Shown piece after piece: positions 34,243 through 43,230 of a stretch of 60,034 nucleotides of DNA. The notes beneath the pieces were generated by a model, which worked only from the letters and a program-made list of their open reading frames with translations, had not been told where the DNA came from and made no database searches. A program made the translations under genes and the position numbers. This DNA comes from Lachnoclostridium sp. UBA6558 (lineage in GTDB: Bacteria; Bacillota; Clostridia; Lachnospirales; Lachnospiraceae): contig DJJW01000024.1 of assembly GCA_002434335.1 (NCBI GenBank), positions 209,752 through 269,785 on the forward strand. Reading direction: 5' to 3'. Numbering within the stretch: position 1 is the stretch's first letter; each line of letters opens with the position of its first letter.

Positions 34243-34970
34243 TGACACTATCATTAAGAAGAATAAAGGCTCTAACCAAAAAGGAATTTAAGAGCTTTAC
34301 AAAAAATACAAACGTACTGTTAATGTGTATGCTGCCTATTTTGTTCAGTATTATCTATTCTTATATCTATGGCAGTGACCATGTGAATGGTATGCCAAAA
34401 CTCATGGTTTTGCTGCTCTGCCTGAATATGAACCTGATTATGTGTTCCAGCTTCACTATCGCCATGCTGATTGCAGAAGAGAAAGAGAAGAACACCTTAA
34501 GAACTTTATTACTCTCAGGCGTATCCGCTCTTGAGTTCCTCTTTGGTAAAGTTGTCCTGACTCTGTTACTGTCTACAATTACTAACATTATCATATTTTT
34601 TATTTCCGGCATGGAAGTCAAGTATTTAGCATGGTTTCTGCTAATCTCTACTTTAGTTATTATCAGTATGATTATAATAGGTGCCTTAATCGGTATGTTT
34701 TCAAAAAATCAAATGTCTACCAGCGTTATCGGCATGCCGGTTATGTTAATACTGCTCCTTATACCAATGATGGCCGACTTTAATGAAAATATCAGAAAAA
34801 TCGCTTTATTTACACCTAATTACAATATGACACTTATTTTTAATAAGATTTTTTACGGATTGAGTCTCTCCTCTCAGGAAATTCTGCCCTTTGTAACGAT
34901 ATTTATCTGGATTGTCGTTACAAGTGTAGGTTTCATTGTAGCTTATAATAAAGTAGGTATCGATAATTAA
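34242..34970 (+). CDS. ABC-2 type permease
   Basis: 242 residues with six hydrophobic segments (about 22-40, 55-75, 100-122, 128-150, 160-178, 215-236), the ABC-2 pattern including EEKEKNTLRTLLLSGVSALEFL between helices 2 and 3. Overlaps the ATPase stop by one base. With the ATPase it forms an efflux system of unknown substrate, probably regulated by the LytTR fusion upstream. Confidence 0.9.
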   Translation: MTLSLRRIKALTKKEFKSFTKNTNVLLMCMLPILFSIIYSYIYGSDHVNGMPKLMVLLLCLNMNLIMCSSFTIAMLIAEEKEKNTLRTLLLSGVSALEFLFGKVVLTLLLSTITNIIIFFISGMEVKYLAWFLLISTLVIISMIIIGALIGMFSKNQMSTSVIGMPVMLILLLIPMMADFNENIRKIALFTPNYNMTLIFNKIFYGLSLSSQEILPFVTIFIWIVVTSVGFIVAYNKVGIDN

Positions 34971-35050
34971 TAAATTTCATATACGTAATTTTCTCCATTC
35001 TCTGCCTTTTCATCCTGAACTTGTCATGATATAATATACCTCTATATTAA

Positions 35051-35076
35051 CAGCAGCCCGGCAACCCAGGCTGCTG
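35051..35076 (+). terminator. Hairpin after the ABC-2 operon
   Basis: CAGCAGCC (35051-35058) pairs perfectly with GGCTGCTG (35069-35076). No T tract follows, so terminator function is doubtful. Confidence 0.35.
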
Positions 35077-35245
35077 CAGGCTTGTTCATAATTTGACTTT
35101 TACTGATAAGTGGTTGCTTGCATTTTTATATCACGCTATGCAATTATTAGAAATCCATCTGATTCAAATATAAATTATGATAAATAGGCATATAATAAAA
35201 TGTACATACAACACTTTCTTTACAGTGTTTGAAATGAGGTCACTG

Positions 35246-36205
35246 ATGAATATACTGATATCCATATATAAAATAATACGTGCCTTCGGGCGTAAAGTGA
35301 AAGAAGATAATATTGCAGCTTTCTCTGCTCAGGCTGCTTTTTTTGTAATTATCTCTTTTTTCCCTTTTTTTATGCTGTTTCTGACTTTGATTCAATATCT
35401 GTCCATTGACCAGAAGGTACTACTTACAGTAATTGATCAGTTCTTTCCTGACAGCATAGACGAAATGGTTATCGGTGTAATAAAAGAAATCTACCACAAT
35501 GATTCCGGTACATTAATTTCCGTTACGGCTGCTATTTCTGCTCTCTGGGCTGCTTCCAGAGGAATTCTTGGTATTGTGAAAGGTCTGAACGCTGTTTATG
35601 GAATAAGGGAAAGCCGCAATAATTTTAAACTGCGGCTTATATCTGCCTTCTATACTCTGGTTTTTACGATAATTTTAATTGTTACTATATTCATTTTGGT
35701 ATTCGGTAATCAGCTTTATGACTGGATTATACAGAAAATACCGGTGTTCACCCATTTAGCTCTGGTTATTATAAGCATCCGTACCATTGCGGGTCTGCTT
35801 ATTCTTACCTGTTTCTTCCTCATGGTCTATATAGCAATACCCAACCGGACTACCAGATTATACCGTGAATTTCCCGGAGCACTTATAGCAGCTGCCGGCT
35901 GGATGGGATTTTCTTACCTGTATTCCTACTATATCGATAACATGAGTAACTATTCCCGTACCTACGGAAGCCTTACTGCTATCGTGCTGTTTATGTTATG
36001 GTTTTATTTCATCATGCATATTCTCTTTATCGGCGGCGAAATAAATGTGGTTCTGTCCTCCGGTGACCTGGTATTTTATATGAAATACCTCTTTAAGCAC
36101 CGGAAAGCTTTAAAAACAAAGGACAGAAAAGCCATTGATAAGCTTTATATCCAGGAACAGGGGGAGGAGGAAGAGGACAGCAATGATGGGATTCCAAGCA
36201 AGTAA
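35246..36205 (+). CDS. YihY/BrkB-family inner membrane protein
   Basis: 319 residues from the ATG at 35246 (ATGAGG seven bases before); the frame opens earlier without a ribosome site. Six membrane segments and family motifs are visible: AAFSAQAAFFVIISFFPF, WAASRGILGIVKGLN, GALIAAAGWMGFSYLYSYYI and TAIVLFMLWFYF. The tail is highly charged (GEEEEDSND). Once misnamed ribonuclease BN, the family is of unsettled function, possibly transport. Its stop codon directly touches that of the convergent gene. Confidence 0.9.
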   Translation: MNILISIYKIIRAFGRKVKEDNIAAFSAQAAFFVIISFFPFFMLFLTLIQYLSIDQKVLLTVIDQFFPDSIDEMVIGVIKEIYHNDSGTLISVTAAISALWAASRGILGIVKGLNAVYGIRESRNNFKLRLISAFYTLVFTIILIVTIFILVFGNQLYDWIIQKIPVFTHLALVIISIRTIAGLLILTCFFLMVYIAIPNRTTRLYREFPGALIAAAGWMGFSYLYSYYIDNMSNYSRTYGSLTAIVLFMLWFYFIMHILFIGGEINVVLSSGDLVFYMKYLFKHRKALKTKDRKAIDKLYIQEQGEEEEDSNDGIPSK

Positions 36206-38632
36206 TCAATAGATAAATCCTATCTCTGTACCGGTATAAAAGTGTTTTAGAATAAGATCAAAGGTTTTACCGGAATCGGCCATTGCCTTCGCACCATTCT
36301 GACTCATTCCTACTCCATGTCCGTAACCACCACCTTTTATGGTAATCTTATCCTCCCCTTTGTTAAAGCAGATATAGGCACTGGGCAGCAGCTTCAAGGC
36401 ACTTACAGAACTATCATCTGCCCTGATTATCTTAGAGGTGATAGGGGATAAAAGGCTTCTTATATTATATTCACTCTGAATGGAAACCGTAGCTTTGGTT
36501 CCTATCAGGTATATTTTTGATACTACGCCGCTGGTTTCTCTGGCGGCTATTTTTATGTCTGTAAGTTCCCCGATGGTGCTGATATTCTTGCTTTCAAAAA
36601 TCGGATTCCCTGACAGGGAGCCTCCGGTCAGAGTCAGAATATATCCGGGATTAGCTTTGTAACGGCTGCTAAGACTCTGATTTATGGTCTTTGTCAGTTC
36701 GTCTTTTGTCATGGTTACCTTCCAGCGATACCAGGGAAATTCACTGTCATAGGTATCATATTCCGGCTTTTCCAGGAAGCTTCGAAATGCCGTTTCGTCC
36801 GAGTAATCAATATCCTCCGGATGGAATGAAGCTGCATATACCGTTTTTTGATCTATCAGGTCATATACTGCCTGGGCTTTTCCTGTTAAATAGGGTGCAA
36901 CTACATCACTGCCCCATACTTCCTTTAAAGAAGCTGTATGTCCCCAGGATGTAGAGAAATAATAAGCATCTATTACTTTAGCTTCATATTTTATTACCTT
37001 ACCATAGGTATCCTTCACTGCCAGAATGGACTGTTCATTTTCCGGGAGGTTATTGTATACCTGATAGCTGACACTGTCATCCACCTGGGCTCCGTATTCA
37101 CTTAAAGCCCCTGCCATCAGCTGATTATAGGCATAACTTCTGGCACAGACTGCCTGCGCTTTTAGTGCCTCCATATTGTAGGAAGTAGGCATTTCGCTGG
37201 GTATTACAGCATAAAGGTATTCTTCCATGGATAGTTCATTTACTATGGTCAGTCCGTCCGTTTCTTTGGCAACTTCAATATTTCCTCTGTATTTGGGATT
37301 CCCGCCGGATCTGTTTACAGATAAGATTGTTATCTTTCCGTTTTCTCCCTGGGTCTCTATGAGCAGCCTGCCTTCTTTAAAGAGTTTATTTGTGCCCTTA
37401 ATAGTTACTTTATCCCCTGCTTTGTGCTTCTTTACCGTTTTGCCTGCCGTTACAGTAAAATCTTTGTTGGCTGTAAGTACCACCTGGTCATGGAATATAC
37501 TGTTAAAATTATCCGTCTTAATAAGAACACGTATATTTTCAGCCTTGATTGGTTCTGTAATGAGGGCAGCTGCTATTTTTCCGTCCGCCACAACAAAATC
37601 CGTGGTGCTGTATCCCACCAGAATACTGTTTGTTACCTCCATGGATAAATCACCATAGATTTTATATATCTTATAACCATCTTCCAGAGGAACTTTTCCA
37701 TATCCCTGGATCTCAATGCTGTTTTTACCCGCAGAAAGCACTTTTCCTTTGATGGTATCAGGTTTCATGGTTATTCTGATAATCTTTTTATTCTTAACGG
37801 TAACATTACTGATAGTGTTTTGGATTTCCTCTGATAGCGGATATTCTGTCAGAAAATCTTTCATAAAGCCGTTTACATAGGTACTTATCTTATTCTCCTT
37901 ACCGCTTATAATCCAGAGATTGGAGAGCACCCATTCTTTATCAGAAGTTCCTTTGATATAGATAATATCCTTTCCCTTTATAAGTACAGTTACTGCCATA
38001 TCCGTATAATCTGCAGCTTTTACAGCTTTAGTTGCCGGCAGATTATCGTCGTTTTCCCCTTCATTGCCCTCGATTATAGTATCTTCAAGGTCTGTCAATT
38101 TACCAGCTTTATAATATTCTTCGTAGCTAACAGCATTTTTTAAGTTAAATTCTCCTGCGTCCGTAATAATAACCTCTGAATCATTTTGTTCCCTGCTGCC
38201 TAATATGTATACTTCCTTTTCTGTTACAGGAAGAGCCTCTTCTTTTATACTATCCAGTACTGCTTGATAGAAACCAAGAAATTCGGAAACTCTCATCTTG
38301 TTCCCATCCTCCCGTTCTAAGAGGGAATAAGTTAATTTGTCCGTTATGTCCTTTTCGGTAAGGTTAAGGGTTTCCGTAATCAGTGCCAGGTAACTGCGTG
38401 CTTCTTTGAAGGTCAGCTCTTTATCCTTTCCAGGATCAGCCTCTTCTGTCTTTACTCCCAGAGAGTCCAGCAGTCTTTGAGCTTCTGCTGTTTTCATTAT
38501 CTCTCCGGCTCTTGCAGGCGTATTAACTTTTTCTGTGTCATTGCTTTCTTTTAACTGTCTGATAACATTTCCTGCAAATATAATTAATATGGCAGCTATA
38601 CAGATGCCCAACAGCCACAGTTTCTTTTTCAT
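36206..38632 (-). CDS. SpoIID/LytB-domain protein
   Basis: 808 residues from the ATG at 38632 (AAAAGGGG upstream). An N-terminal membrane anchor (LLGICIAAILIIFAG) is followed by about 390 residues without a recognised motif. A SpoIID domain then spans about 455-805: EYLYAVIPSEMPTSYNMEALKAQ begins it, YYFSTSWGHTAS is in the middle and GGGYGHGVGMSQNGAKAMA ends it. SpoIID is a lytic transglycosylase acting on denuded glycan strands in engulfment. This protein is more than twice SpoIID's usual size, so it is probably a paralogue acting in spore or vegetative wall remodelling. Confidence 0.88.
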   Translation of the reverse strand: MKKKLWLLGICIAAILIIFAGNVIRQLKESNDTEKVNTPARAGEIMKTAEAQRLLDSLGVKTEEADPGKDKELTFKEARSYLALITETLNLTEKDITDKLTYSLLEREDGNKMRVSEFLGFYQAVLDSIKEEALPVTEKEVYILGSREQNDSEVIITDAGEFNLKNAVSYEEYYKAGKLTDLEDTIIEGNEGENDDNLPATKAVKAADYTDMAVTVLIKGKDIIYIKGTSDKEWVLSNLWIISGKENKISTYVNGFMKDFLTEYPLSEEIQNTISNVTVKNKKIIRITMKPDTIKGKVLSAGKNSIEIQGYGKVPLEDGYKIYKIYGDLSMEVTNSILVGYSTTDFVVADGKIAAALITEPIKAENIRVLIKTDNFNSIFHDQVVLTANKDFTVTAGKTVKKHKAGDKVTIKGTNKLFKEGRLLIETQGENGKITILSVNRSGGNPKYRGNIEVAKETDGLTIVNELSMEEYLYAVIPSEMPTSYNMEALKAQAVCARSYAYNQLMAGALSEYGAQVDDSVSYQVYNNLPENEQSILAVKDTYGKVIKYEAKVIDAYYFSTSWGHTASLKEVWGSDVVAPYLTGKAQAVYDLIDQKTVYAASFHPEDIDYSDETAFRSFLEKPEYDTYDSEFPWYRWKVTMTKDELTKTINQSLSSRYKANPGYILTLTGGSLSGNPIFESKNISTIGELTDIKIAARETSGVVSKIYLIGTKATVSIQSEYNIRSLLSPITSKIIRADDSSVSALKLLPSAYICFNKGEDKITIKGGGYGHGVGMSQNGAKAMADSGKTFDLILKHFYTGTEIGFIY

Positions 38633-39024
38633 GTTTGCCCCTTTTCCTGTCCTGCTTGTCTTGGATTTGGCGCGGATATGCCGCTTACGAAAGCGTTCGG
38701 AATGGTGCAAGAACTTCCGACACACCCTAACAAGCTTGTATTACATTATATACAGGTTGGACAGGATTATGTCAAACACTTTCAAGGTTATTTCGCTAAA
38801 ATTAATTTTCTCTTTTGCTGTAAAGAAATTTATAAAAAAGATCCATAGGCACTTAGTCCCACAGATCATTTTTTTTATTTTATGCATGAAAATTAAGCTC
38901 TATAGATTGGAGTTTTATAGAGTGGAGTTTTATAAAGTGGAGCATTCAGAACGGAGCAAAATCCTTCAGCCACGATTCAGATAATATGATTGTTAAATGC
39001 TATCTTTTTTACCAAATGTATAAC
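38633..39024. other. Intergenic stretch between the esterase and SpoIID-like genes
   Basis: Contains the SpoIID-like promoter region and, at 38901-38963, a short tandem repeat. No supportable gene. Confidence 0.5.
38901..38963. repeat. 15-16 bp tandem repeat, about four units
   Basis: TATAGATTGGAGTTTT, ATAGAGTGGAGTTTT, ATAAAGTGGAGCATTC and AGAACGGAGCAAAATC follow in line, progressively diverged. It is 60 bp beyond the esterase stop. Confidence 0.75.
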
Positions 39025-41142
39025 TTAATTCAGGCATATTACAAAAGGAGAAGCCGGTAAATTATGCCTATTATAAAGAAGTTCTTCTTTGGGACTGTTG
39101 GTATATGCATACCGGATATATTTTGGTTTCACCGAAGCTTTATATGTAAGTATTACTGACTCTTCCTGTATTACTGCTTCAGCGCTTGTAAAACTTCCAT
39201 CTTCTCCCACAATCTGAAAATTTCCCGGATGATTGCTGCCATTGCCTGCTGTAAGTCCTTCTCCGGTATGGGAAAAGGTTAGAATTATCTTATTATCCTC
39301 TGTATCAATAACTGTTTCCTTCGCTTTCAGTATTGGTCCCGAATACTCAACCTGCTCTTTTAAGACCAGACATCTGGCTGCCAGCGACAGACGGTATCCG
39401 ATCTCCTTTTTGCGGAGGGGGTGGAGATCGTTAGCTTCTCCTAAGTCAATGGCAACAACCATAGCCGTTCCCGGAAGCGAAAGTACACTCCGTTGTTCCT
39501 CTCTTAAAGCCGGCCAGCCATCGTCACCTTCTGCTATATCAATTTCAAAGTTCGGAAGCTGTACATATAGGAAAGGCAGGTCTTCCTGCTGCCATTTTCT
39601 TCTCCAGGAGGTAATAAGTTTCTGCAATAGCTTTGAATAACCAAAAGGATTGCCGGTGTTTGATTCACCCTGATACCACAACACACCTGATAGAGAGTAT
39701 TCATGGCAGGGATTAATCATTCCATTGTATAAACCGGCAGGTTTCCAGCTGATAAAATTGGCAGCCGGCTTATTGGCGCACTTTGCTCCAATTTTATATT
39801 GCCAGCTTCCTTCCAAGCTGATGCTTCCTTCCAAGCTGATGCTTCCTTCCAAGCTGATGCTTCCCTCCTGGCTGATGCTTCCCTCCTGGCTGATGCTTCC
39901 CTCTAAACTAATGTTTTCCTTTAAATTGATGTCTCTTTCAAAATTGATACTTTCTTCCGCTCTGCTACTTTCCTTTGAATTGATGTTTTTCTTTAAATTG
40001 ATACATTCTTCCAATCTGCTTTTTTTCTCTGAAATTATGTTTTCTTTCTCTGTAAAAAGCCTGTAAATTTTACCTGGGGTAAATCTGCCTTTACCATTAT
40101 CGCAGATAACACGTACCGTAATTACATTATCACCTGCTTTTAAGACTCCTTCCGGAATTTGATACTTCCTTGGTGGATATTGGTAGGGCGTTCCTCCTAT
40201 ATACACACCGTTAACATAAACCGTGTCACTGTCAACTATCGTACCAAGCCACAGGGAGGCACTTACTCCTGCCATGGTTTCAGACAGTGTTATCGTTTTT
40301 CGAAACCAGATACTTCCGGTAAAGTCCAAAATTCCAGCAGCCTCAAAGAAACCCGGCAGCTCAATTTTACTCCAGCCATCATCCCTGACAAGTTCTGCAT
40401 ACCAAGGAGTATTTTCATTTAGGCCTTTATCTGCTTTATCCAGTGCCTGATACCATTCCTCCGATTGCTTTGTATTCCTTGCAAGTTCTGCTTCAATCAA
40501 TTGATCATCTTTGTAGGCATTCAATTCCTCCCTATAAGCAGGATATTCACTCAGCTCTTCTTCCCCCAGCCAGGCTTGTATGGGCGACCCGCCAAGACTT
40601 ACATTGATTACTCCTACCGGCACCGAAGTACTTTCGTAGAGATGCTTCTCAAAGAAATAAGATATAGCTGAGAACTCTGCAATATTAGAGGGTTCAGCGC
40701 TTTTCCAGGCACCGGATTCCAACTCTTGTAAGGGATAAGGAAAATGGTATTTTTCTTTCACCTTAAAAAGCCTCAGATAATTGTTCCTGCAATTTATCAT
40801 TTCCTCCGGATATAAATCCTTTACCCGTTCCATTGGCAGTTCCATATTTGACTGGCCGGAACTTAAGAATACATCTCCTATAAGGATGTCCTTCAGTTCG
40901 ATTTCCCCGCTGCTTTTTGCGGAAATCTTCATGGTATGAGGACCTCCGGGCGGAAGATTCAGAAAAGATACTTTCCATTTACCGTTTTCACAAGCCGTGG
41001 TTTCGCTTACTTTCCCCAGGAAATGGATGCAGATGGTATCTCCGGGTATTGCCTGCCCCCAGATATTCGCTTTACCATTACGGTTAAGTACCATGCCATC
41101 ACTGATAAGCTTTGGCAGTATAAGTTCTCTGATCTGATTCAC
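39025..41142 (-). CDS. SGNH sialate/xylan O-acetylesterase with a repetitive insertion
   Basis: 705 residues from a GTG at 41142, seven bases after AAAGGAGG. SGNH-hydrolase blocks are present: GQSNMELP with the nucleophile Ser (about 101-108), the GGSPIQAW block and DLHPLRKKEIG with the catalytic Asp/His. A galactose-binding-like domain lies near 255-365 (SIWFRKTITL). Unlike normal family members it carries about 80 residues of repeats (about 375-455) dominated by EGSISL/EGSISQ. No signal peptide. It follows the alpha-glucuronidase by 13 bp, so it probably removes acetyl groups from imported xylo-oligosaccharides. Confidence 0.87.
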   Translation of the reverse strand: MNQIRELILPKLISDGMVLNRNGKANIWGQAIPGDTICIHFLGKVSETTACENGKWKVSFLNLPPGGPHTMKISAKSSGEIELKDILIGDVFLSSGQSNMELPMERVKDLYPEEMINCRNNYLRLFKVKEKYHFPYPLQELESGAWKSAEPSNIAEFSAISYFFEKHLYESTSVPVGVINVSLGGSPIQAWLGEEELSEYPAYREELNAYKDDQLIEAELARNTKQSEEWYQALDKADKGLNENTPWYAELVRDDGWSKIELPGFFEAAGILDFTGSIWFRKTITLSETMAGVSASLWLGTIVDSDTVYVNGVYIGGTPYQYPPRKYQIPEGVLKAGDNVITVRVICDNGKGRFTPGKIYRLFTEKENIISEKKSRLEECINLKKNINSKESSRAEESINFERDINLKENISLEGSISQEGSISQEGSISLEGSISLEGSISLEGSWQYKIGAKCANKPAANFISWKPAGLYNGMINPCHEYSLSGVLWYQGESNTGNPFGYSKLLQKLITSWRRKWQQEDLPFLYVQLPNFEIDIAEGDDGWPALREEQRSVLSLPGTAMVVAIDLGEANDLHPLRKKEIGYRLSLAARCLVLKEQVEYSGPILKAKETVIDTEDNKIILTFSHTGEGLTAGNGSNHPGNFQIVGEDGSFTSAEAVIQEESVILTYKASVKPKYIRYAYTNSPKEELLYNRHNLPASPFVICLN
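39800..40050. repeat. In-frame 18-bp tandem repeats in the esterase
   Basis: The word CTGATGCTTCC starts at 39818, 39836, 39854, 39872 and 39890, an exact 18-bp period encoding Ser-Ile-Ser-(Leu/Gln)-Glu-Gly. Increasingly degenerate copies continue to about 40050. The period keeps the frame. Confidence 0.93.
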
Positions 41143-41155
41143 AGCGCTTCCTCCT

Positions 41156-43153
41156 TTAATAAATCTCACGTTCCTTTATATCCGGTATGCCTGACTTACG
41201 GTAAAAATAAGAACAGATAACATCTCTCCATTCCAAGGCATGATTCTTTTGAAAGTCCAGACGTTCCTTAACCCTTTTATGTATTTCCTCCGGAACATAA
41301 CCGTTTAACTGCTCCCACATAGCTGCCATTTGCGCTGTCTCTTCTGCCCCCTCAAAATGCGTATCATAAATATGCTGTATCAGGGTTTTTCCGCTTTTCA
41401 GACAGTAGTTATATTCAATATAATGAAAGAATAACAGCAGCTCTTCGGGGCAGGTCTCTACAGTTTCATATATGGATGCATTGGACTTACTGTAGGTCGT
41501 TGCATAGCCGGTTCCTTTACTGCTCCTGTCAACTCCCAGGCCAAACCGATCTGCTCTGTGATAGGTTCCCCAACGGTCATACTCGTAACCGTCAACATTT
41601 GGCCCGAAGTGATGGTTTGGATTGACCATCCAGCCGATACCAAGGGGAGAGGTATATTTTTCATAGGCCGGCCAGGACATCATTAGGATTTCCAAAATGG
41701 TATCGACCACTTTCTTCTCCCCTCCAAAGGTGGCACGTATCCATTCTTCTCCAATTTCCCTGGCAGACAGCTTCCTATCAAAAGCAAGTCTTCCAAACCC
41801 ATAAAAGTTGGCAGCTGCAAGATCATGTCCTGTCCAGTTACTGTCATTACCGGTATTGGCAACGGCTGCAATACCACAATTTCTGCTGCCCGAAGCTGTT
41901 CCGCTAATAATCTCTCCTACTGTATCTTTATCGCCGTAACCGGTATGATACTCCAGGATTTCCTTAAAGCCTGGTATCAGATAACATACATGCCTCTGCT
42001 GACCAGTATACTCTTGTGCTATCTGAACCTCCAGCATCTGATTGGTCTGTTCCATTGCACCAAATAATGAGTTTACCGGTTCTCTTACCTGAAAATCCAT
42101 CGGTCCGTTCTTAATCTGAAGAATTACATTCTCACTGAAGCTTCCGTCCAGCGGCTTGAAATTATCATAGCCGGCTCTGGCCCTGTCGGTCTTTTTATCC
42201 CTCCAGTCCTGCATGCAGTTATAGACAAAACACCTCCAGATTATAAGCCCGCCATAAGGTTTAACAGCTGCTGCAAACATATTTGCACCATCACTGTGGG
42301 TTCGCTTATAGGTAAAGGGTCCGGGTCTGCCTTCTGAATCCGCTTTTATCAGAAAACCGCCAAGGTCCGGTAATCTGTCATAGACCTTCTGTATTCTGTC
42401 CTGCCACCACTCCTTAACCTCTTCGGATAAAGGATCCGCAGTATTTTGTTCTCCCAGCTCCATTGGTGCTGCAAAGTTCAGACTAAGGAATAATTTGATA
42501 CCATAGCTCTTAAAAATATCCTGCAGACTTTTCAACTTGTCAAAATAACGGTCGGTTATCAGCCAGGTTGCTGCTCCCTTTACATTTACATTATTTATTA
42601 CTACTCCGTTAATTCCGACAGAAGCAGCTAATCTTGCATAATCTTTTGTACGGCTGTTAATCAGAATTTCGTTATTCTGAAAAAAGAAGGATTCTCCCGA
42701 ATAACCTCTTTCTATACTGCCGTCCATATTATCCCAATGGTTTAACATACGAAGGGAATTATCAGGGCTTTTTTCTTCTGTATAACCTGTAAGGTCCGGG
42801 CTCTTATGTAATCTTCTAAGGAAAGCATAGGTACCGTACAATACACCTCTGGAACTACTGCCTTCAATAAGTATGAAGCTGTTGTCTGTTCCGGTTATGC
42901 GATATCCTTCCTCTGAGATTTTCGTCCCTTTCTCCACCTTAAGAAAGATACCTTTATCACCGGTAACTGTATTCTCCTTTACTTGAAATTCTTCAAGCGT
43001 ACAGTCAAACATGCCTTTTGCTGCCGCTTTTAACTCCTCTATTGCACTTAAAAGAACAGTATCTTTTTCGTTGTAATAAAGCTGCCCAATATACTTTGGA
43101 AATTCCTCTGTCTTACATCTATGGTAGTTAAGCCAACCCATTTCGTAATTCAT
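41156..43153 (-). CDS. Intracellular alpha-glucuronidase (GH67)
   Basis: 665 residues from the ATG at 43153 (AAGGAGT upstream). GH67 features run through the length: SSRGVLYGTYAFLR, LNHWDNMDGSIERGYSG, YARLAASVGINGVVINNVN, the acidic site KADSEGRPGPF and WRCFVYNCMQDW. It cuts 4-O-methylglucuronic acid from the non-reducing end of xylo-oligosaccharides. No signal peptide, typical of enzymes fed by an importer. It is the middle gene of GH3-GH67-esterase. Confidence 0.95.
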   Translation of the reverse strand: MNYEMGWLNYHRCKTEEFPKYIGQLYYNEKDTVLLSAIEELKAAAKGMFDCTLEEFQVKENTVTGDKGIFLKVEKGTKISEEGYRITGTDNSFILIEGSSSRGVLYGTYAFLRRLHKSPDLTGYTEEKSPDNSLRMLNHWDNMDGSIERGYSGESFFFQNNEILINSRTKDYARLAASVGINGVVINNVNVKGAATWLITDRYFDKLKSLQDIFKSYGIKLFLSLNFAAPMELGEQNTADPLSEEVKEWWQDRIQKVYDRLPDLGGFLIKADSEGRPGPFTYKRTHSDGANMFAAAVKPYGGLIIWRCFVYNCMQDWRDKKTDRARAGYDNFKPLDGSFSENVILQIKNGPMDFQVREPVNSLFGAMEQTNQMLEVQIAQEYTGQQRHVCYLIPGFKEILEYHTGYGDKDTVGEIISGTASGSRNCGIAAVANTGNDSNWTGHDLAAANFYGFGRLAFDRKLSAREIGEEWIRATFGGEKKVVDTILEILMMSWPAYEKYTSPLGIGWMVNPNHHFGPNVDGYEYDRWGTYHRADRFGLGVDRSSKGTGYATTYSKSNASIYETVETCPEELLLFFHYIEYNYCLKSGKTLIQHIYDTHFEGAEETAQMAAMWEQLNGYVPEEIHKRVKERLDFQKNHALEWRDVICSYFYRKSGIPDIKEREIY

Positions 43154-43230
43154 TGTAATACTCCTTCCCTTTGCCAACTTGGTTTCTTCCCTGCTGATTT
43201 TTTCTCTGAAAATTGCCTGACGGGCTGTTC

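Noticed and set aside
38535..38984. 149-codon plus-strand ORF
   Set aside because: It overlaps the SpoIID-like N-terminus and its leader, then reads the 15-bp repeat. No ribosome site.
39725..40066. Plus-strand ORF with LPSKLM repeats
   Set aside because: It is the antisense of the esterase's in-frame repeat; the esterase motifs on the minus strand are convincing.
41683..43153. Several minus- and plus-strand ORFs of 60-80 codons in the GH67 gene
   Set aside because: Other-frame shadows of a well-supported glycosidase.
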